64,000 nt of DNA from Petrolisthes cinctipes (GCA_033782935.1 JAWQEG010000501.1:999501-1063500); one strand, 5' to 3'. Positions 32,945 to 44,600 are shown, counted from the first letter of the stretch. Notes: generated from the letters alone by a model not told the origin. Translations and numbers: made by a program.

Positions 32945-33517
32945 GTAAAGAAAAAGAGGAAGGCAGTGTGAGCATTAAACTAGGATGGTATGCAAGAATA
33001 TATGTGGTGATGATGATGGTGTGATATCGGTACATTGGCTCTATAGTGTCGATGGAGTCCTCATACTGGTACTGTACCACACCCATCATCAACATCGTAA
33101 ATGTTCTTGCATACGGACCTTGGTTTTCTCCTCACATGGGTTTTTTTCCTAAATGAAGTCTGGGATAAAAATAATAATTCTCATTAACTTGTGCTTCTTT
33201 TACTTCTTTTTTTTATTTATTCCTTCTTCTTATTATTATTATTTTTATTATTATTATTATCATAATTATTTTCATTTCCACTTTTAATTTTTTTCCCCTC
33301 TCAAAGAAAAATGTTCTTGACTAATCTGAAGGGCTGTGTCCTTTTAGGAATGAACATTGGTGTTAGTGGTTCCAAAACAACAACAACACTAAGCTCAGTG
33401 GTAAACCAACTCAGCTGTGGATAAAGTTATATAATTTCAAGATAAAAAAAAAACAATTACACTTAATTATATAGATACATACCGTACATAGATTCAAAAC
33501 AGAGGGATGCACTATTA
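32945..33517. other. Low-complexity AT-rich DNA, no gene seen
   Basis: Contains TTATTATTATT-type runs at 33225-33270 and an ACAACAACAACA run near 33378. No coding or structural signal beyond simple repeats. Confidence 0.6.
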
Positions 33518-33672
33518 AGAGGGAAGTAGAGTGTTGGTAAATCTGGAGCAACTGATTCCTCAAATTGATTCCATGTAACAGGCCACCATTATTCTTGTTA
33601 ATCTGGTCCCAGTTTCCCGGCATACTTTGCAGGAATCAAGGCACTATAATGTACCAAAAGTATACTATCCCC
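33518..33672 (-). repeat. TTAA hairpin-repeat family, complete copy
   Basis: Exact TTAA on both sides (33514-33517 and 33673-33676) around 155 bp. Ends GAGGGAAGTAGAG and AGTATACTATCCCC, with the inner hairpin CCTCAAATTGATTCC / TTGCAGGAATCAAG. The best-defined member of the family together with 12536. Confidence 0.8.
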
Positions 33673-34110
33673 TTAATGAAAATTTTACTCTTTATTACAT
33701 TTAATAGTTTGGTGGCATTGAATTATGTTATGGATGTCAGGAAATAATCTTTGTCATCCAAGAAAATAAATAACATGTGTTGTAGTCTAACCCCCCTCTA
33801 AGTTAAGAGATTTATCAGTATGTGTGTTCGAGTAGCAGACCTTTCCCAAACACCCCCTTCTCCACCTTAAATGACTTCACTGATAACAAGAGGTAGCCCA
33901 CAACACTAGTATATTTATCTCTGAGTGTGAGTGGTGGTATCTTAGGTTAGGTTACTCTAAAGCCAATGACTGAGTGGGACTGGATAGGAGTTAAAGTGGA
34001 CATAAAACACTGTTGAGTTTTTCTGTATAATAAAATAGGGTTACTTAACACTAATAACAATTCCACAAATAATATATAAACACTCCTAGCCTTCTACAAT
34101 CACAGATTAC

Positions 34111-35560
34111 TAGGGCCCGGATAGTTATGCATTTGAATATTTCATATGCAAATGCATATTTTGCGTGATTTCTATGATAAGTGCATATTTCCTAGATAAC
34201 TGCATATAAATGCATATTTTGGTAAAATATTCATCTGAACACAAGTGGTACTGGGAGGTGAGGTGAGGTGAGGTGTGGTTTGGTGAAATGAGGTGAGGTC
34301 ACGTCTCTTTAATCTGTCGTTTCCGGTCCTTGGTATTTCTGGGTTACCCCCACCCCCTGACTGTTGTTGCTGCAGCAGCCAGTCAGGAGCAGTGCTGCTG
34401 TGTGGAGCTACTCTCTTCAGCTGCTCATGAAAATGCCGAAAGTACAAAGAAACCAAAATGAAGTGCTGAGATCATATGTGATGGAATTTGCTGCATTTAC
34501 TACTGATGGAAGTGTACTGTTTTGTAAATATTGTGAAGCACCAGTGACAGCGAGCAAGAAATTTTAAGTCCAGCAACACCTTAAAACATCCAAGCACATC
34601 CGACTCGAAGCTGTTAAGTCCAATAGTGCACAGAAGGAGCAACAACTACTTCTTGCATGTTCCAGTAAGTCAGGACCTGATCGTTCCCAGTTCAACGCAG
34701 ATTTGTGCAAGGCGTTTGTTTCAGCAGATATTCCATTGCATAAACTGAATAACAAGTGCCTAAAGTCTTTCCTGGAACAGTATACTGGAAAAAAAGGTGC
34801 CTGACGAATCAACATTACGTAAGAACTATGTTTCACAATTGCTCAAGGACACAATGGAAATCATAAGGAGAAAGGCTTGTGGAAAGAAAATATGGGTGTC
34901 ACTCGATGAAACCACTGATGTGGAGCAACGGTGTATTGTGAACCTTGTTTTTGGTGTATAAGGAGATGAAACAGAGCGAGGCAAATACTACCTAGTGAAT
35001 GTTGGTGTACTATCTAAAGTCAACCACTCTACTGTTGCTGGTTTCTTCAATGATTCTCTGCAATTGTTGTGGCCAACGAAGTTAGAGCATGAAAATGTTC
35101 TCTTGGTGTGCACTGATGCTGCACCTTACATGTGCAAAGCAATGAATGGACTGCAAGTATTGTATCCAAAAATGATCCATGTGACCTGTGTGGCCCATGG
35201 TCTGCATCGTGTAGCAGAACTGGTTAGGTCAAACTACCCAGATGTAAATCGACTGATAGCCAACATCAAGAAAATCTTTCTCAAGGCACCTTCTCGAACT
35301 GCGAGATTTAAAGAAATTGCTCCAAGTACACCACTTCTTCCTTCCCCTGTGGTGACAAGATGGGGAAGCTGGATCGATGCTGCAACCTACTATGGGAAAA
35401 ACTTCGACGTCATTGAAGCTGTTATTGCGACATTCGACCCTGAGGAGGCTCAGAGCATTCAGGAAAGCAAGATCTTACTTGAAACTGAAGGAATGAAGGA
35501 AAGCTTGCTCTTCATTGCAACGAATTTAATCCTAGTCCAACCCTACACCACATCCAGACA
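34111..35560 (+). pseudogene. hAT transposon remnant with BED-type finger
   Basis: The left end TAGGGCCCGGATAGTTATGC resembles hAT termini, and ATGCATAT words cluster behind it as possible binding sites. From ATG 34433 the protein shows a BED-like finger (FCKYCEAPVTA then [10 protein letters not shown]), followed by hAT catalytic blocks (KKIWVSLDETTD near 34890; VCTDAAPYMCKAM near 35110, with VTCVAHGLHRV). Lesions: TAA at 34565-34567, an A-run frame change near 34793, and TAA at 34957-34959. The C-terminal dimerisation region is lost after about 35540 and no right end is visible. Dead and 3-prime truncated. Confidence 0.85.
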
Positions 35561-36943
35561 CCAACTGGTGACCACGTGTCTTCCTTCCCCGCCTCCCTCT
35601 TCGTCAATCATTCCTTTTTTCCTGTAATCTATATTTTCACTTTCTCCTCAGTATACTCTAATTTCTTTACTTTATGAATCTCTCTCGTTCATATGATTCA
35701 TGTAATTTTACATCCTAAGTACAATAGTCCCATTACATTATATTCCACGTATTGCTGAGCTGCCATCGTGTCAGAGTCAATATGGAAAATGAACAGTGGG
35801 AGCATTGTTGTTTTTGGTTGCAGGGGAAAGTACCTCTGCTTATGCCTGTGCTGGCGGGCCCAACAGGACAGACAGTGGGAACACTTGACAGAAGTTTAAA
35901 TACTCCCCTGCCTTGTTAATTACCTTCCAGGAGATACATATGTACCGTGTTCCAGGTGTTGGGAGTGATGGGTATTGGCGCTCATGATAGTTTTAACATT
36001 TATTTTTATTAAGGAGCGAGTATATATGTCACTTCCATTTTTTCATAAACACTATTGTTGCATTACATACCCAACTTAGAACTATGACGAATGTCAAATA
36101 AAAGTAGCAACATATTCGTAGCACCACTGTGAAATGTGTATGCCACATTTCTATATTATTACATCAAGACGTTGCATTATAAAATTTATTTGCTATTGAC
36201 ATACTTAAATATACTTAAGTATATATTATAAAATTGTTTTGTTACGTGTTCGGGTATTTTACATTACATCACACAAGCTACGAATCGCTAGTTTAAGAAA
36301 CGTGGCGCCGCTGGAAACGGTGACAGGTCCCTCACGTCCCCACCCAAACCACATTTTAAGAGTGGTTGGACTATAGTAAGAGAGAGAGGAGCTTCTCGAC
36401 CCTGCCTTGTCCTAGGTCAAGCCAAGCGACCTAGCCAAGGCCAGTCGATAAGATAAAGCATCCTAACTCATAACTAATTATAGTATTAATGGTTCAAGAT
36501 TGCACGTGAGGTTACATAAGATGGCAAGAATAAGTTTGAATACATTTCACATAATAAGAAATACAGTGTGTTAATAATTAATCATTGTAGTTTGTGGTTT
36601 TCGATTAGTTTTGCCTGGCAGGAAGCCTAAGGCCTAAGTTATCAACGGTACAATTCTTGACCTACAACTAGGTAATTATTCCCAATAACATGGAGAATAG
36701 ATGATAATACAGTATTCCTTATTATCTAATATCCAACCTAAGTACAATACAACTTGGTAATACAGTATAATATAACATAGTGTAAATATTAAGGAATGGT
36801 TTGAGGGAAAACGGCGCCTAGGCCTATAAATTGGAGGGGTAACTAAGGGCATCTGAAGCCACACGTATGTATACGTGACACATGGCACACACAAACATAC
36901 ATATACACATTTTACTCCAGAGCAAAATACATAACAGTACAGT
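35561..36943. other. No gene recognised
   Basis: AT-rich DNA. A block at 36320-36380 (CCACCCAAACCACATTTTAA) matches 3850-3890. No ORF with a domain. Confidence 0.55.
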
Positions 36944-37134
36944 TGAAGGGGATGATAATAATATACTTTTGGTACAGTACATTGGAGTGCCTTGATTTTT
37001 CCAAAGTATAACCAAGAAACAAACAGGACCCGATTAACAAAAAATATTGGTGTTGTGTAGCCTAGAAGTGTTTGTAGGAATCAGATGGACCAGAGTTACT
37101 ACCACCAACACTACTACTACTGTACCCACTTAAT
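36944..37134 (+). repeat. TTAA hairpin-repeat family, diverged copy
   Basis: TTGAAGGGGATGATAATAAT, the ACTTTTGGTACAGTACATTG segment and the GGAATCAGATGGACCAGAG segment match the family. Small expansions have lengthened it. Confidence 0.65.
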
Positions 37135-37405
37135 TAAACATTTCACATAACCTTCTGGAAGTACAAGGCCAACATGGGAGGACATATGGAATGACAACAT
37201 TAACTTTGCTAACTATATATAGCACAGTACAGTACTATACTACATGCAAATGTAGGCATTGGGAGTGACAATATTAACTTTGCTAATTATTACAGCACAG
37301 TGCAGTACAGTACATGCAAATGCAGGCAACTGACTGAACCAATATATATTTTTCAATAAAAGAGAAATAAGTATCTAAGAAATACAAAATGATATAATAT
37401 GTTAC

Positions 37406-37994
37406 CTTTAGTTGAAGAACTTCTGTTGAGGAACGTGGAGAATGGAGTGGTGGGGATTGACAGTAACAAAAGGTAATGGACTGGTGCTCATCTTGGGACA
37501 CCTCTGCTCTATAGGGTCTTTATTCAACTCGGTACTTTTCCCCACAACAACACCCTCTATGTTGTTTACTCCGGCTCTATATAGTATTCACATCTTTGGT
37601 CATTCTGGCTCTTGTATTCACATCCTCTTTTTTTTTCATCTCTCTAGACCTCCTTTCCTCTGTGTAGTAATCTTTGTTCTGCTCTGTCAAGGTCTCATAT
37701 AGGTGCTGTGCTTTACCTTCTGCAGTTTTCTCCCTTTTGAGAGATAAGCATAAACTTTCACAGTCCACTCTGTTTGAGGAGACAGTTCAATGGCTTGGTG
37801 AAGAGGTACTGTTTGGTTCACTGTTGTTGGTGAGTTTCGTTTCATTCTTGCCATCTTCTTTCTCTTGTTCTTGGTTATCACTCTCAACATTTTCCTTTTG
37901 TAACGGGATTATCTTTTCATCATCGGCGGGGGACTGTTCTGTCTGGCTTGCTCTCTGAGATACTGGAGCCAATCAACCCTCGTCTCTCCAAGAT
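37406..37994 (-). other. Exon-like block with broken frames
   Basis: On the minus strand an acceptor (TTTGCTTACAG, ends 37995) and a donor (CTAAAG/GTAACA at 37406) bracket 589 bases. Inside are long hydrophilic open frames: one rich in Glu, Asn and Lys (37972-37577) interrupted by a TGA at 37787-37789, then another frame containing LNKDPIEQRCPKMSTSPLPF ending at a stop near 37412. The composition looks protein-coding, but the frame must change at least once. It could be an exon of the minus-strand host gene with errors, a separate gene's end, or a pseudogene. Its phase does not simply join the exon at 32823. Confidence 0.3.
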
Positions 37995-38202
37995 CTGTAA
38001 GCAAATATTAACCATCTTCACTAAATAGGTATAAGTAAGACCTCAATACAGTATAAGATGATTAAGGGAATTCATGGCAGTAAGGAAACTCAGGGTCGTA
38101 TTATTAAACTTCTTGTGTGGAGAAAGCTTTTTGTCCCTCAGTTTGTCCAGTAGGTCCTCAATATAAGATGATTGAATTTAGCATTATCTTTTTAACACGG
38201 GC

Positions 38203-38430
38203 TATCTATCTATCTATAGCTCTGACGCATCGTTTCCTCCGGGAACTCCCCCCAAGGGGGTGGCCTCGGCAGGAGAGTCTCCAGTTCTCCCTGTTCCAAC
38301 ACTCCCTCCTTACTCGGTCAAGGCCTCCTCTGCCCCTCACGTTTTTCTCCTTTACATACTCTTCCACTTTGTTCTGCCATCTAACCGGCGGTCTGCCTCT
38401 CACACCAGGTCCCACGACTTCACATACACC
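38203..38430 (-). mobile_element. 5-prime truncated LINE end, RTE-like, (ATAG)n tail
   Basis: Inverse orientation: CTATCTATCTATCTATAGCT at 38203 is the tail, followed by the C-terminal coding block (PGVRGRPPVRWQNKVEEYVK) without RT. It splits a CACTTAGTCTGTATGG repeat, whose right part resumes near 38445. Confidence 0.8.
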
Positions 38431-38647
38431 TTAGTCCATATCCCTTAGTCTGTATGGTAATGAATAAGAAAAGCCCAAGTCTGGGAAAACATTTGGTGGT
38501 CCTCAATAAGTGTCTGAGTGTTAAGTGATGTGGTGGATACAAATATTTATTCATTGTATATTGAGGGTCTACAGTATTGTTATTATTATTGGGGTAATGT
38601 GTCCTAACTCACTCACCCACCCCACCAACATGTACACCCACACACCT

Positions 38648-38962
38648 AAGTTTCTGTACCCCCTTCAGTGGAAGTCAGGGTCAGAGAGAGGGAAGTGTTG
38701 TCAACTCTGGCCAAGATAGTATTCTGACAAGTTGGCATGCCTGTGTGCCTTTGTGGTGTATGGAGATGGGGAACTATAGGTCCTACCCTCCACTTATTCT
38801 CCTTTCCGACTCTCCCTCCCAACAGTGAATACTTCAAATGGAGCTCACAACTCATGGTTCGGGAATACTATCTTGGCCAAAGTTGACAACACTCTAGTGG
38901 CTGCTGTTCGTTTGCCTTCCCTCTCTCTGACCCTGACTTCCCCTGAGAGGTACAGAAACTTT
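38648..38962. mobile_element. Palindromic element, about 315 bp
   Basis: AAGTTTCTGTACCCCCTTCA at the left is mirrored by a right end finishing GAGAGGTACAGAAACTT. Arms include GTCAGGGTCAGAGAGAGGGA and GGCCAAGATAGTATTC with their inverse complements. No target duplication placed. Confidence 0.8.
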
Positions 38963-39196
38963 GGTGCGTGGGTGTACAAGACAAATACACAATACCTCGC
39001 CACAACCTAATATTTTTGCTGTTTAAATTATTGCTATCACTGAATTACCCTCTAGAAGAGCAGCAAATGTGTATGCTGTTTGTAATGAATCTGCATACAG
39101 TACAGTAAATCCTCTTTATAAATTACACACCCAGAAACCAGTGGATAATGAGGGTTTACTGTACACAGATTCATAGACAACTGTTTAACCCCCAGA

Positions 39197-39293
39197 GTCC
39201 GGGCAGCGGGATTTCCCGCTCGGTCGACAGAGGCCGGGCAGCGGGAAATCCCGCTCTGTCGACAGAGTCCGGGCAGCGGGAAATCCCGCTTTT
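39197..39293 (+). repeat. Sub-terminal triple palindromic repeat of piggyBac
   Basis: Three tandem units, about 34 bp apart, each with CCGGGCAGCGGGA followed by TCCCGCT, so each holds the palindrome AGCGGGAAATCCCGCT or near it. The first two units end in a GGTCGACAGAG- or TGTCGACAGAG-type link. A related CCGGGAAATACCCGG palindrome lies near the right end at 42595. They are likely transposase-binding sites. Confidence 0.8.
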
Positions 39294-39406
39294 GGTAATT
39301 TATGGGGAAAAACGCCAAATTTGTCCGGATTTTTTTTGATCTGGCTATACTTCACCACCAGACCTTTTCATCCCCACATTCAATCAGTGTGTGCTTGACC
39401 GTGACA

Positions 39407-41788
39407 ATGGCTGGGTGTAGTGAAGAAAATACGGGCTCGTTCGATTCGGTGCATCCTACCGCGCTGCCGGGCGCACCCTCTCTTGTAACCTCCACTCCGC
39501 GGGTGCAACCAGCTAGATTGCGTCATGCACCTGCAAGGTTGTCAGATTCTGCAATAGGGCGGGAATTGGAGAATCTGGCAGACCTTTCATATGGGAGTGA
39601 CGACCTGGACAGCTACTCTGATACTGAATGGCAAGCTGACGAATCAACTGAGGAAGATGCCTGTGTAGCGGTGACTTCCCTCACAGCTCTTCCCTCAACT
39701 TCAGCCTTGCATGATGTGTCAGAGGTTACAGCCCCTGTTGCAATTCCGTCCACCAGTGGGGTGGGAGGTAGTTTGGGAGACACTCTCTTGTCTCCCATTC
39801 CTACAACATCTGGCGTGGGAGGCAGGAAGAGGTCTACTCCTGCTTCAACCTCCAAACCTCGCTACGTCTCCACTCCCATGGGCAAGAGGCCGAGGAGGAG
39901 GTTAGATTTTTCGTCTTCCTCTTCCTCGTCGGACGAGGATGCGTCGCAACCAGTGGTGGTAAGAGGGAGGAGAGTAGGAGTAAGAGGGAAGGGTAAAGGA
40001 AGGGGGAAGAGGACAAAGGCAGCTTATCTCTCCCCTACTGTTGACCCTGATAGCCCGCCCCCCCGTGACCTGACGCGACCTCCCCCACCACCACACTCTC
40101 CCTCTCCTCTCGTGCCTGACAGCCAGGGGGGTGACGACTCACTCTCGCCTGCCCCTGGTACCGCTGCACCACCACCACAACCACCACCACAACAACAACG
40201 CCAACAACGACAGCAACGCGGCGCACCTCGTCATAGACCCGCTGATCCCTATGTGTGGACGGATTGCGATGAATTTGCGCCTGATATACCTGCCTTTGAC
40301 GACAGTCATTCAGGTATACAGGCCGCATTTCCCTGTCGTCAGAGGTCATCAATATTAGATTATTTCACTGCCTTTTTTGATATAATATTGATGACTTACA
40401 TGACGCAGGAGATAAACACCTTCAAACAACTCTCTGTGCAACTCAGCAATAGACCAGGCAGGGAACATAGTAAGATGTTGCAATGGGCTGACGTCGATAT
40501 TGCTGAGTTGTTTGTGTGGTTAGCTTTGACCATGATGATGCCTCATGTCAAGAAACATCGCCTCAAGGACTTCTGGAGCACACACGCCCTGATATCCACA
40601 CCTGCGTTCGGGAAATACATGTCCAGGGACAGATATAGGGACATTTTGTCCTACCTGCACTTCGCCCCCAACATGGGTCCACACCCGAACGACAGGCTGT
40701 GGAAAATTAGGCCAGTAATGTCTATCCTCCAGGAGAAAATACGAGCATTTTTTCGACCATTCCAGAAAGTGGTTATCGACGAGTCTCTGGTGCTGTTCAG
40801 GGGAAGACTGTCCTTCATCCAGTACATCCCGTCAAAGAGGCATAGATTTGGCATCAAATTCTATGTCATCTGCGACTGTAAGACTGGCTATGTGTTGGAT
40901 TTTATACTCTATTCAGGTACGGATGTGGATGTCCCGGCCGACGACCCTCTTGGCTTCAGCGGGAGTGTTGTCAAGGCACTCATGGGGGATTACCTTGACA
41001 ACAACCACATCCTGTACACTGATAACTATTACACCTCTCCAGCACTTAGCCAGTTTCTCCTGCAGCACCAAACAGGATCCTGCGGAACTATTCGTGTCAA
41101 CAGGAAGGGGTGGCCAGCATTCCCTCTCACCCGGAGGGGCGACTGCATCAAGAAGAAATGTGGGAACATGCTGGCCATCAAATGGCACGATAAACGCCCC
41201 GTCAATATGCTCACCACCGTGAACAGGGGCGTGATGCAGGATTCTGGGAAGACTGAGCACGGCACAGGTGATACCATCTACAAGCCTGATGCTGTGCTCG
41301 ATTATAACATCAATATGAGACTCGTCGATAAGTCAGACATGATGGTGAGTTCCATCGATTGTCTGAGAAAAACTTGTAAGTGGTACAAGAAGGCTTTCTT
41401 CCACCTTCTTGATATCACAGTGCTGAACTGTTATATACTCTACCTCCAGCATCACCCTGACTCCAAGTTGGCACTCCGGGAATTCGAGCTAGAGTTGATA
41501 TCTCAGCTCCTGGAGAGGTTCAGCACTGTGCAACCACAGCAAGGCAGACAGGCAGCGGCACAACGGCCTGACAGGTTGCAGCAGAGTGGCTATATGGCTC
41601 GCCACTACCTCACTAATCTGCCACCGTTGCCGTCAGGACGTCCAGGCTCTCGTCGCTGCTATGTTTGCAGGCACACAACACGTCACCCCCAGAAGTCCAA
41701 GGAAACTCGCTTCTGGTGCAAGGAATGTTGTGTGCCGTTATGCCCTGGAAACTGCTTCTCAGACTACCATATATTGGAATATATATAG
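39407..41788 (+). CDS. piggyBac transposase, intact
   Basis: Excises and inserts the element at TTAA. I choose ATG 39407 (GACAATGGC context); codons upstream to 39302 are open but look like leader. The product is 793 residues. The N-terminal 250 are acidic, Ser- and Pro-rich and disordered, with a nuclear-signal-like GKRPRRR and a Gln-rich run. The DDE_Tnp_1_7 core follows: Asp458 in VVIDESLVLFRGR, Asp539 in LYTDNYYTS, Asp641 in RLVDKSDMMV, the three catalytic positions of the family. A C-terminal Cys-rich finger (CYVCRHTTR ... CKECCVPLC) binds DNA ends in this family. No stop or frame change is visible, so this copy may be active or recently so. Confidence 0.93.
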   Translation: MAGCSEENTGSFDSVHPTALPGAPSLVTSTPRVQPARLRHAPARLSDSAIGRELENLADLSYGSDDLDSYSDTEWQADESTEEDACVAVTSLTALPSTSALHDVSEVTAPVAIPSTSGVGGSLGDTLLSPIPTTSGVGGRKRSTPASTSKPRYVSTPMGKRPRRRLDFSSSSSSSDEDASQPVVVRGRRVGVRGKGKGRGKRTKAAYLSPTVDPDSPPPRDLTRPPPPPHSPSPLVPDSQGGDDSLSPAPGTAAPPPQPPPQQQRQQRQQRGAPRHRPADPYVWTDCDEFAPDIPAFDDSHSGIQAAFPCRQRSSILDYFTAFFDIILMTYMTQEINTFKQLSVQLSNRPGREHSKMLQWADVDIAELFVWLALTMMMPHVKKHRLKDFWSTHALISTPAFGKYMSRDRYRDILSYLHFAPNMGPHPNDRLWKIRPVMSILQEKIRAFFRPFQKVVIDESLVLFRGRLSFIQYIPSKRHRFGIKFYVICDCKTGYVLDFILYSGTDVDVPADDPLGFSGSVVKALMGDYLDNNHILYTDNYYTSPALSQFLLQHQTGSCGTIRVNRKGWPAFPLTRRGDCIKKKCGNMLAIKWHDKRPVNMLTTVNRGVMQDSGKTEHGTGDTIYKPDAVLDYNINMRLVDKSDMMVSSIDCLRKTCKWYKKAFFHLLDITVLNCYILYLQHHPDSKLALREFELELISQLLERFSTVQPQQGRQAAAQRPDRLQQSGYMARHYLTNLPPLPSGRPGSRRCYVCRHTTRHPQKSKETRFWCKECCVPLCPGNCFSDYHILEYI

Positions 41789-41819
41789 AAGCAGGAAGTG
41801 ATGGGAGTATGCGAATAAA

Positions 41820-42056
41820 GTGACAGTGACACTTGGTGACAGTGACACTATTTAGGCTATAAGAAAAGTGAGTGACACATTTGTACATATATTTTCGGCT
41901 ATAGTGACGTGATAGTGACACATTTGTACTTATTAGGCTATAAGAAAAGTGAGAGTGACACATTTGTACATATATTTTAGGCTGTAGTGACGTGATAGTG
42001 ACACATTTGTACATATTAGGCTATAAGAAAAGTGAGAGTGACACATTTACGCATAG
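41820..42056 (+). repeat. Tandem repeats in piggyBac 3-prime region
   Basis: About three copies of a roughly 66-70-bp unit built from GTGACACATTTGTACATAT, TAGGCTATAAGAAAAGTGAG and GTAGTGACGTGATA. They lie between the transposase stop and the right end. Confidence 0.85.
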
Positions 42057-43207
42057 AAAAAATGATAATAAAAATTTAAAACAACAAAATACAAAAATAT
42101 ATAGAAAATAAGGATAACAGTGATAGTGACACATTTATATTTACGTTGAACATGAACAAATGGTGCGAATGACACTGAAAATGTTTCGCGTAAATACTGT
42201 ACATAACTCCCACGCTTCTCTCCAGGGCATAAAACCACTCTGGAATGGTCAGCTAACCACACAAATAATACAGGGGCTGTAATGGTAGGATGCACACGAG
42301 CCGTACGACGTGTCGCCCGGGGGAGGCAAGTGTTGCGTCATTCTGCCGGCGGCCATCTTGCCTCCACCCGCGCCAGTCCTTGTCACAGCCACGCTCACAA
42401 AGCGAACGCAGCCTCGCTCTCACGGGGAAAAGTGACCTCCATTCCTCACTTGATTTCTCGGCAATGGAGTGTCCTAGAGAGCTGGGGTTGGTTTTAATGG
42501 AAAGAGGAGGAGTTGATGGTGAGTACACAATCAAATTTAAGTTGTTCAGTATTGTAGTTTAGACGTAGGGAGTAAGAGAAGTAGAGTGATTTTCCGGGAA
42601 ATACCCGGACAGGCAGGGTAAAAGTTAGTATTGCGCCCAGAACCACAGAGCGTATTTCCATTCTTGGCCCGTCCCGGAGGGGTTAATACACACCCATAAA
42701 AACTATGCAAAACAAGGGATTACTTTAATAGTAATGTACTGTTGGCCACAAGAATTTTACACAGGCTATATGGAAAGAGAGGTCATTATTGTGAAAGTAC
42801 TGCAATGAATGGTCTACCAAATGACTCGGTGATTAGTAAGAAAACAAACCTAATAATAATGTTGTACAAAAAATATGGCCCTGTCTTGCGGCTGTGGGGG
42901 GGGGGGGTTAGCTCCACAGAGCTACACACAGAGCGATCGACCCTGTGTTATTAGATAGGGGAGGAGTGTCACCAGCCAGCCTGCTCGGCGGCCATTTTTG
43001 AAATGCCCTTTGGCGCGCGCTTTGAACTCCCGTACGTACTTGTATAGTATGTTTCTATCCACAGTTATTGACATTTCCCTGATTTGTAAAGCATTGTATC
43101 TTGTTATCTAACTATGCAGGTTTTGTTAAATCAATTAACAAGGCTAACATAATGTCCGTACGGAAAATTATGCAAAGAAATTAAACTTAAACTGGTTTAT
43201 TAAACAA

Positions 43208-43926
43208 TATATATGTCACGCTCAATGTGGATAATTGCCTAATGTGAACATTAAGCAATCAATTTGCACAATGTTTACAATAGGCAAATTTCTTGCTTAA
43301 TGTTCACTTTAGGCAAGACTTTCAGATTAGGCAATGGTATTTTGCCTGATGTGAATACGAGTTTGTAAAGGCAAAGCCCTCCATCACGGTTTTAGCATAG
43401 TTTGCCCAGGTTAGGTCCCGGTAGTCTGTCCAGGTTAGGTCCTGGTAGTCTGATGCGGTCTAGGTTAGGTTAGGTCAGGTAAGGTTAGGTTAGGTTGGGT
43501 TAGGTCAGGTCAGGTCAGGTTAGGTTAGGTTAGGTTAGGTAAGGTCAGGCAAATTTCAAAATGCCCCATTTGAATATGCCCTATCTTGGAAATGGGGCAT
43601 TTGCGGAGAAAATGCCATAGAAGAAAATAGTCTTAGAATGGTATATATAAGTGGGTAAATTCTAATAATTTTTGTGAGTATTGTAATAAACTGATAATCT
43701 TAAAACTGTTCATTCTCCACACAGAGCGTATCATAATGTAAACATTAGGCAATTTTGTTTACATTGGGCAAAATTGAGCTGCATAATGTGAACATTAGGC
43801 ATTTTTTTTGCCTAATGTTGACAATATGTAAACATTGAGCAAGTAGCTTGCCTGATGTGAACATTAGGCAATTTTCTGCCTAATGTTCACATTAGGCAAT
43901 TATCCACATTGAGCATGACATATATA
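43208..43926. mobile_element. 719-bp inverted-repeat element with ATTAGGCAA array
   Basis: Ends TATATATGTCACGCTCAATG and its near inverse complement (43875-43926), with about 48 bp per arm. Inside, AATGTGAACATTAGGCAA words occur at least ten times in both orientations on both flanks of a MITE fragment (43390-43664), so the array itself was interrupted. Confidence 0.8.
43390..43664 (+). repeat. TTGAAAG MITE fragment with TTAGG-like array
   Basis: Lacks its ends but matches the inside of 50449-50777: GCCCAGGTTAGGTCC, a run of AGGTT/AGGTC pentamers (43450-43552) and GAAAATAGTCTTAGAATGGT. The pentamers resemble the arthropod telomere repeat TTAGG. Confidence 0.8.
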
Positions 43927-43955
43927 ACTGTAATCTGTCTCCCTCTTCCTCCACT

Positions 43956-44600
43956 TACCTGACATACATACATACATATTACTCTAGTGTGACATTCATA
44001 CATACATACATATTACTCTAGTGTGACATACATACATACATACATATTACTCTAGTGTGACATACATACATACATACTACTCTAGTGTGACATACATACA
44101 TACATATTACTATAGTGACATACATACATATTATTCTAGTGTGACATACATACATATTACTCTAGTGTGACATACATACATACAGTCGTGGTCAATAATA
44201 ATCATCCACATATGGGTAACTTTAACAAATTACTGTGTAATGTTTTCATGTTCACATATTATTTTATTGTTTTAAGCAGTGTGTAGCTGTTTGTATTAAA
44301 TTAAACGATGGCACTATACCTATTTATTGGAATGTTTATCAGCTAAGGAACAGAGGGAAGCTGTCAAAATCTTACGTGAGTTACTCATATATGGATGATT
44401 ATTTTTGACCACGGCTGTACATACATACATACATATTACTCTAGTGTGACATACATTACATACATATTATTCTAGTGTGACATATATACATACATACATA
44501 TTACTCTAGTGGGACATACATACATACACACATTCTAGTGTGACATGCATATATACACACGTATTACTCTAGTGTGACATACATACATTCATACTGAACA
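43956..44600 (+). repeat. CATA/TTACTCTAGTGTGA minisatellite
   Basis: More than ten units of ATTACTCTAGTGTGACATAC followed by a variable number of ATAC tetramers. Interrupted at 44181 by the 239-bp MITE, which inserted at a TA inside a CATA run. Confidence 0.92.
44181..44419. mobile_element. 239-bp MITE, copy 2
   Basis: TACAGTCGTGGTCAATAATA at the left and TTGACCACGGCTGTA at the right. Same length as the copies at 13367 and 62955, and inserted in the minisatellite. Confidence 0.92.

Larger units (their letters stand above)
39189..42682 (+). mobile_element. piggyBac-type transposon, apparently complete
   Basis: Exact TTAA at 39185-39188 and 42683-42686, the piggyBac target. Both ends begin with CCCC just inside (CCCCCAGAGTCCGGG at the left, CCCCTCCGGGACGGG inverted at the right). 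Sub-terminal palindromes occur near both ends. It contains one open transposase gene. Size 3.5 kb. Confidence 0.9.

Noticed and set aside
43450..43552. True telomere or chromosome-end sequence
   Set aside because: The pentamers are short, mixed (AGGTT, AGGTC, AGGTA) and lie inside a MITE that recurs elsewhere with unrelated flanks.
43956..44600. CRISPR-like array of repeats and spacers
   Set aside because: Units are simple CATA tetramers plus a fixed TTACTCTAGTGTGA word. There are no unique spacers, and the context is eukaryotic.
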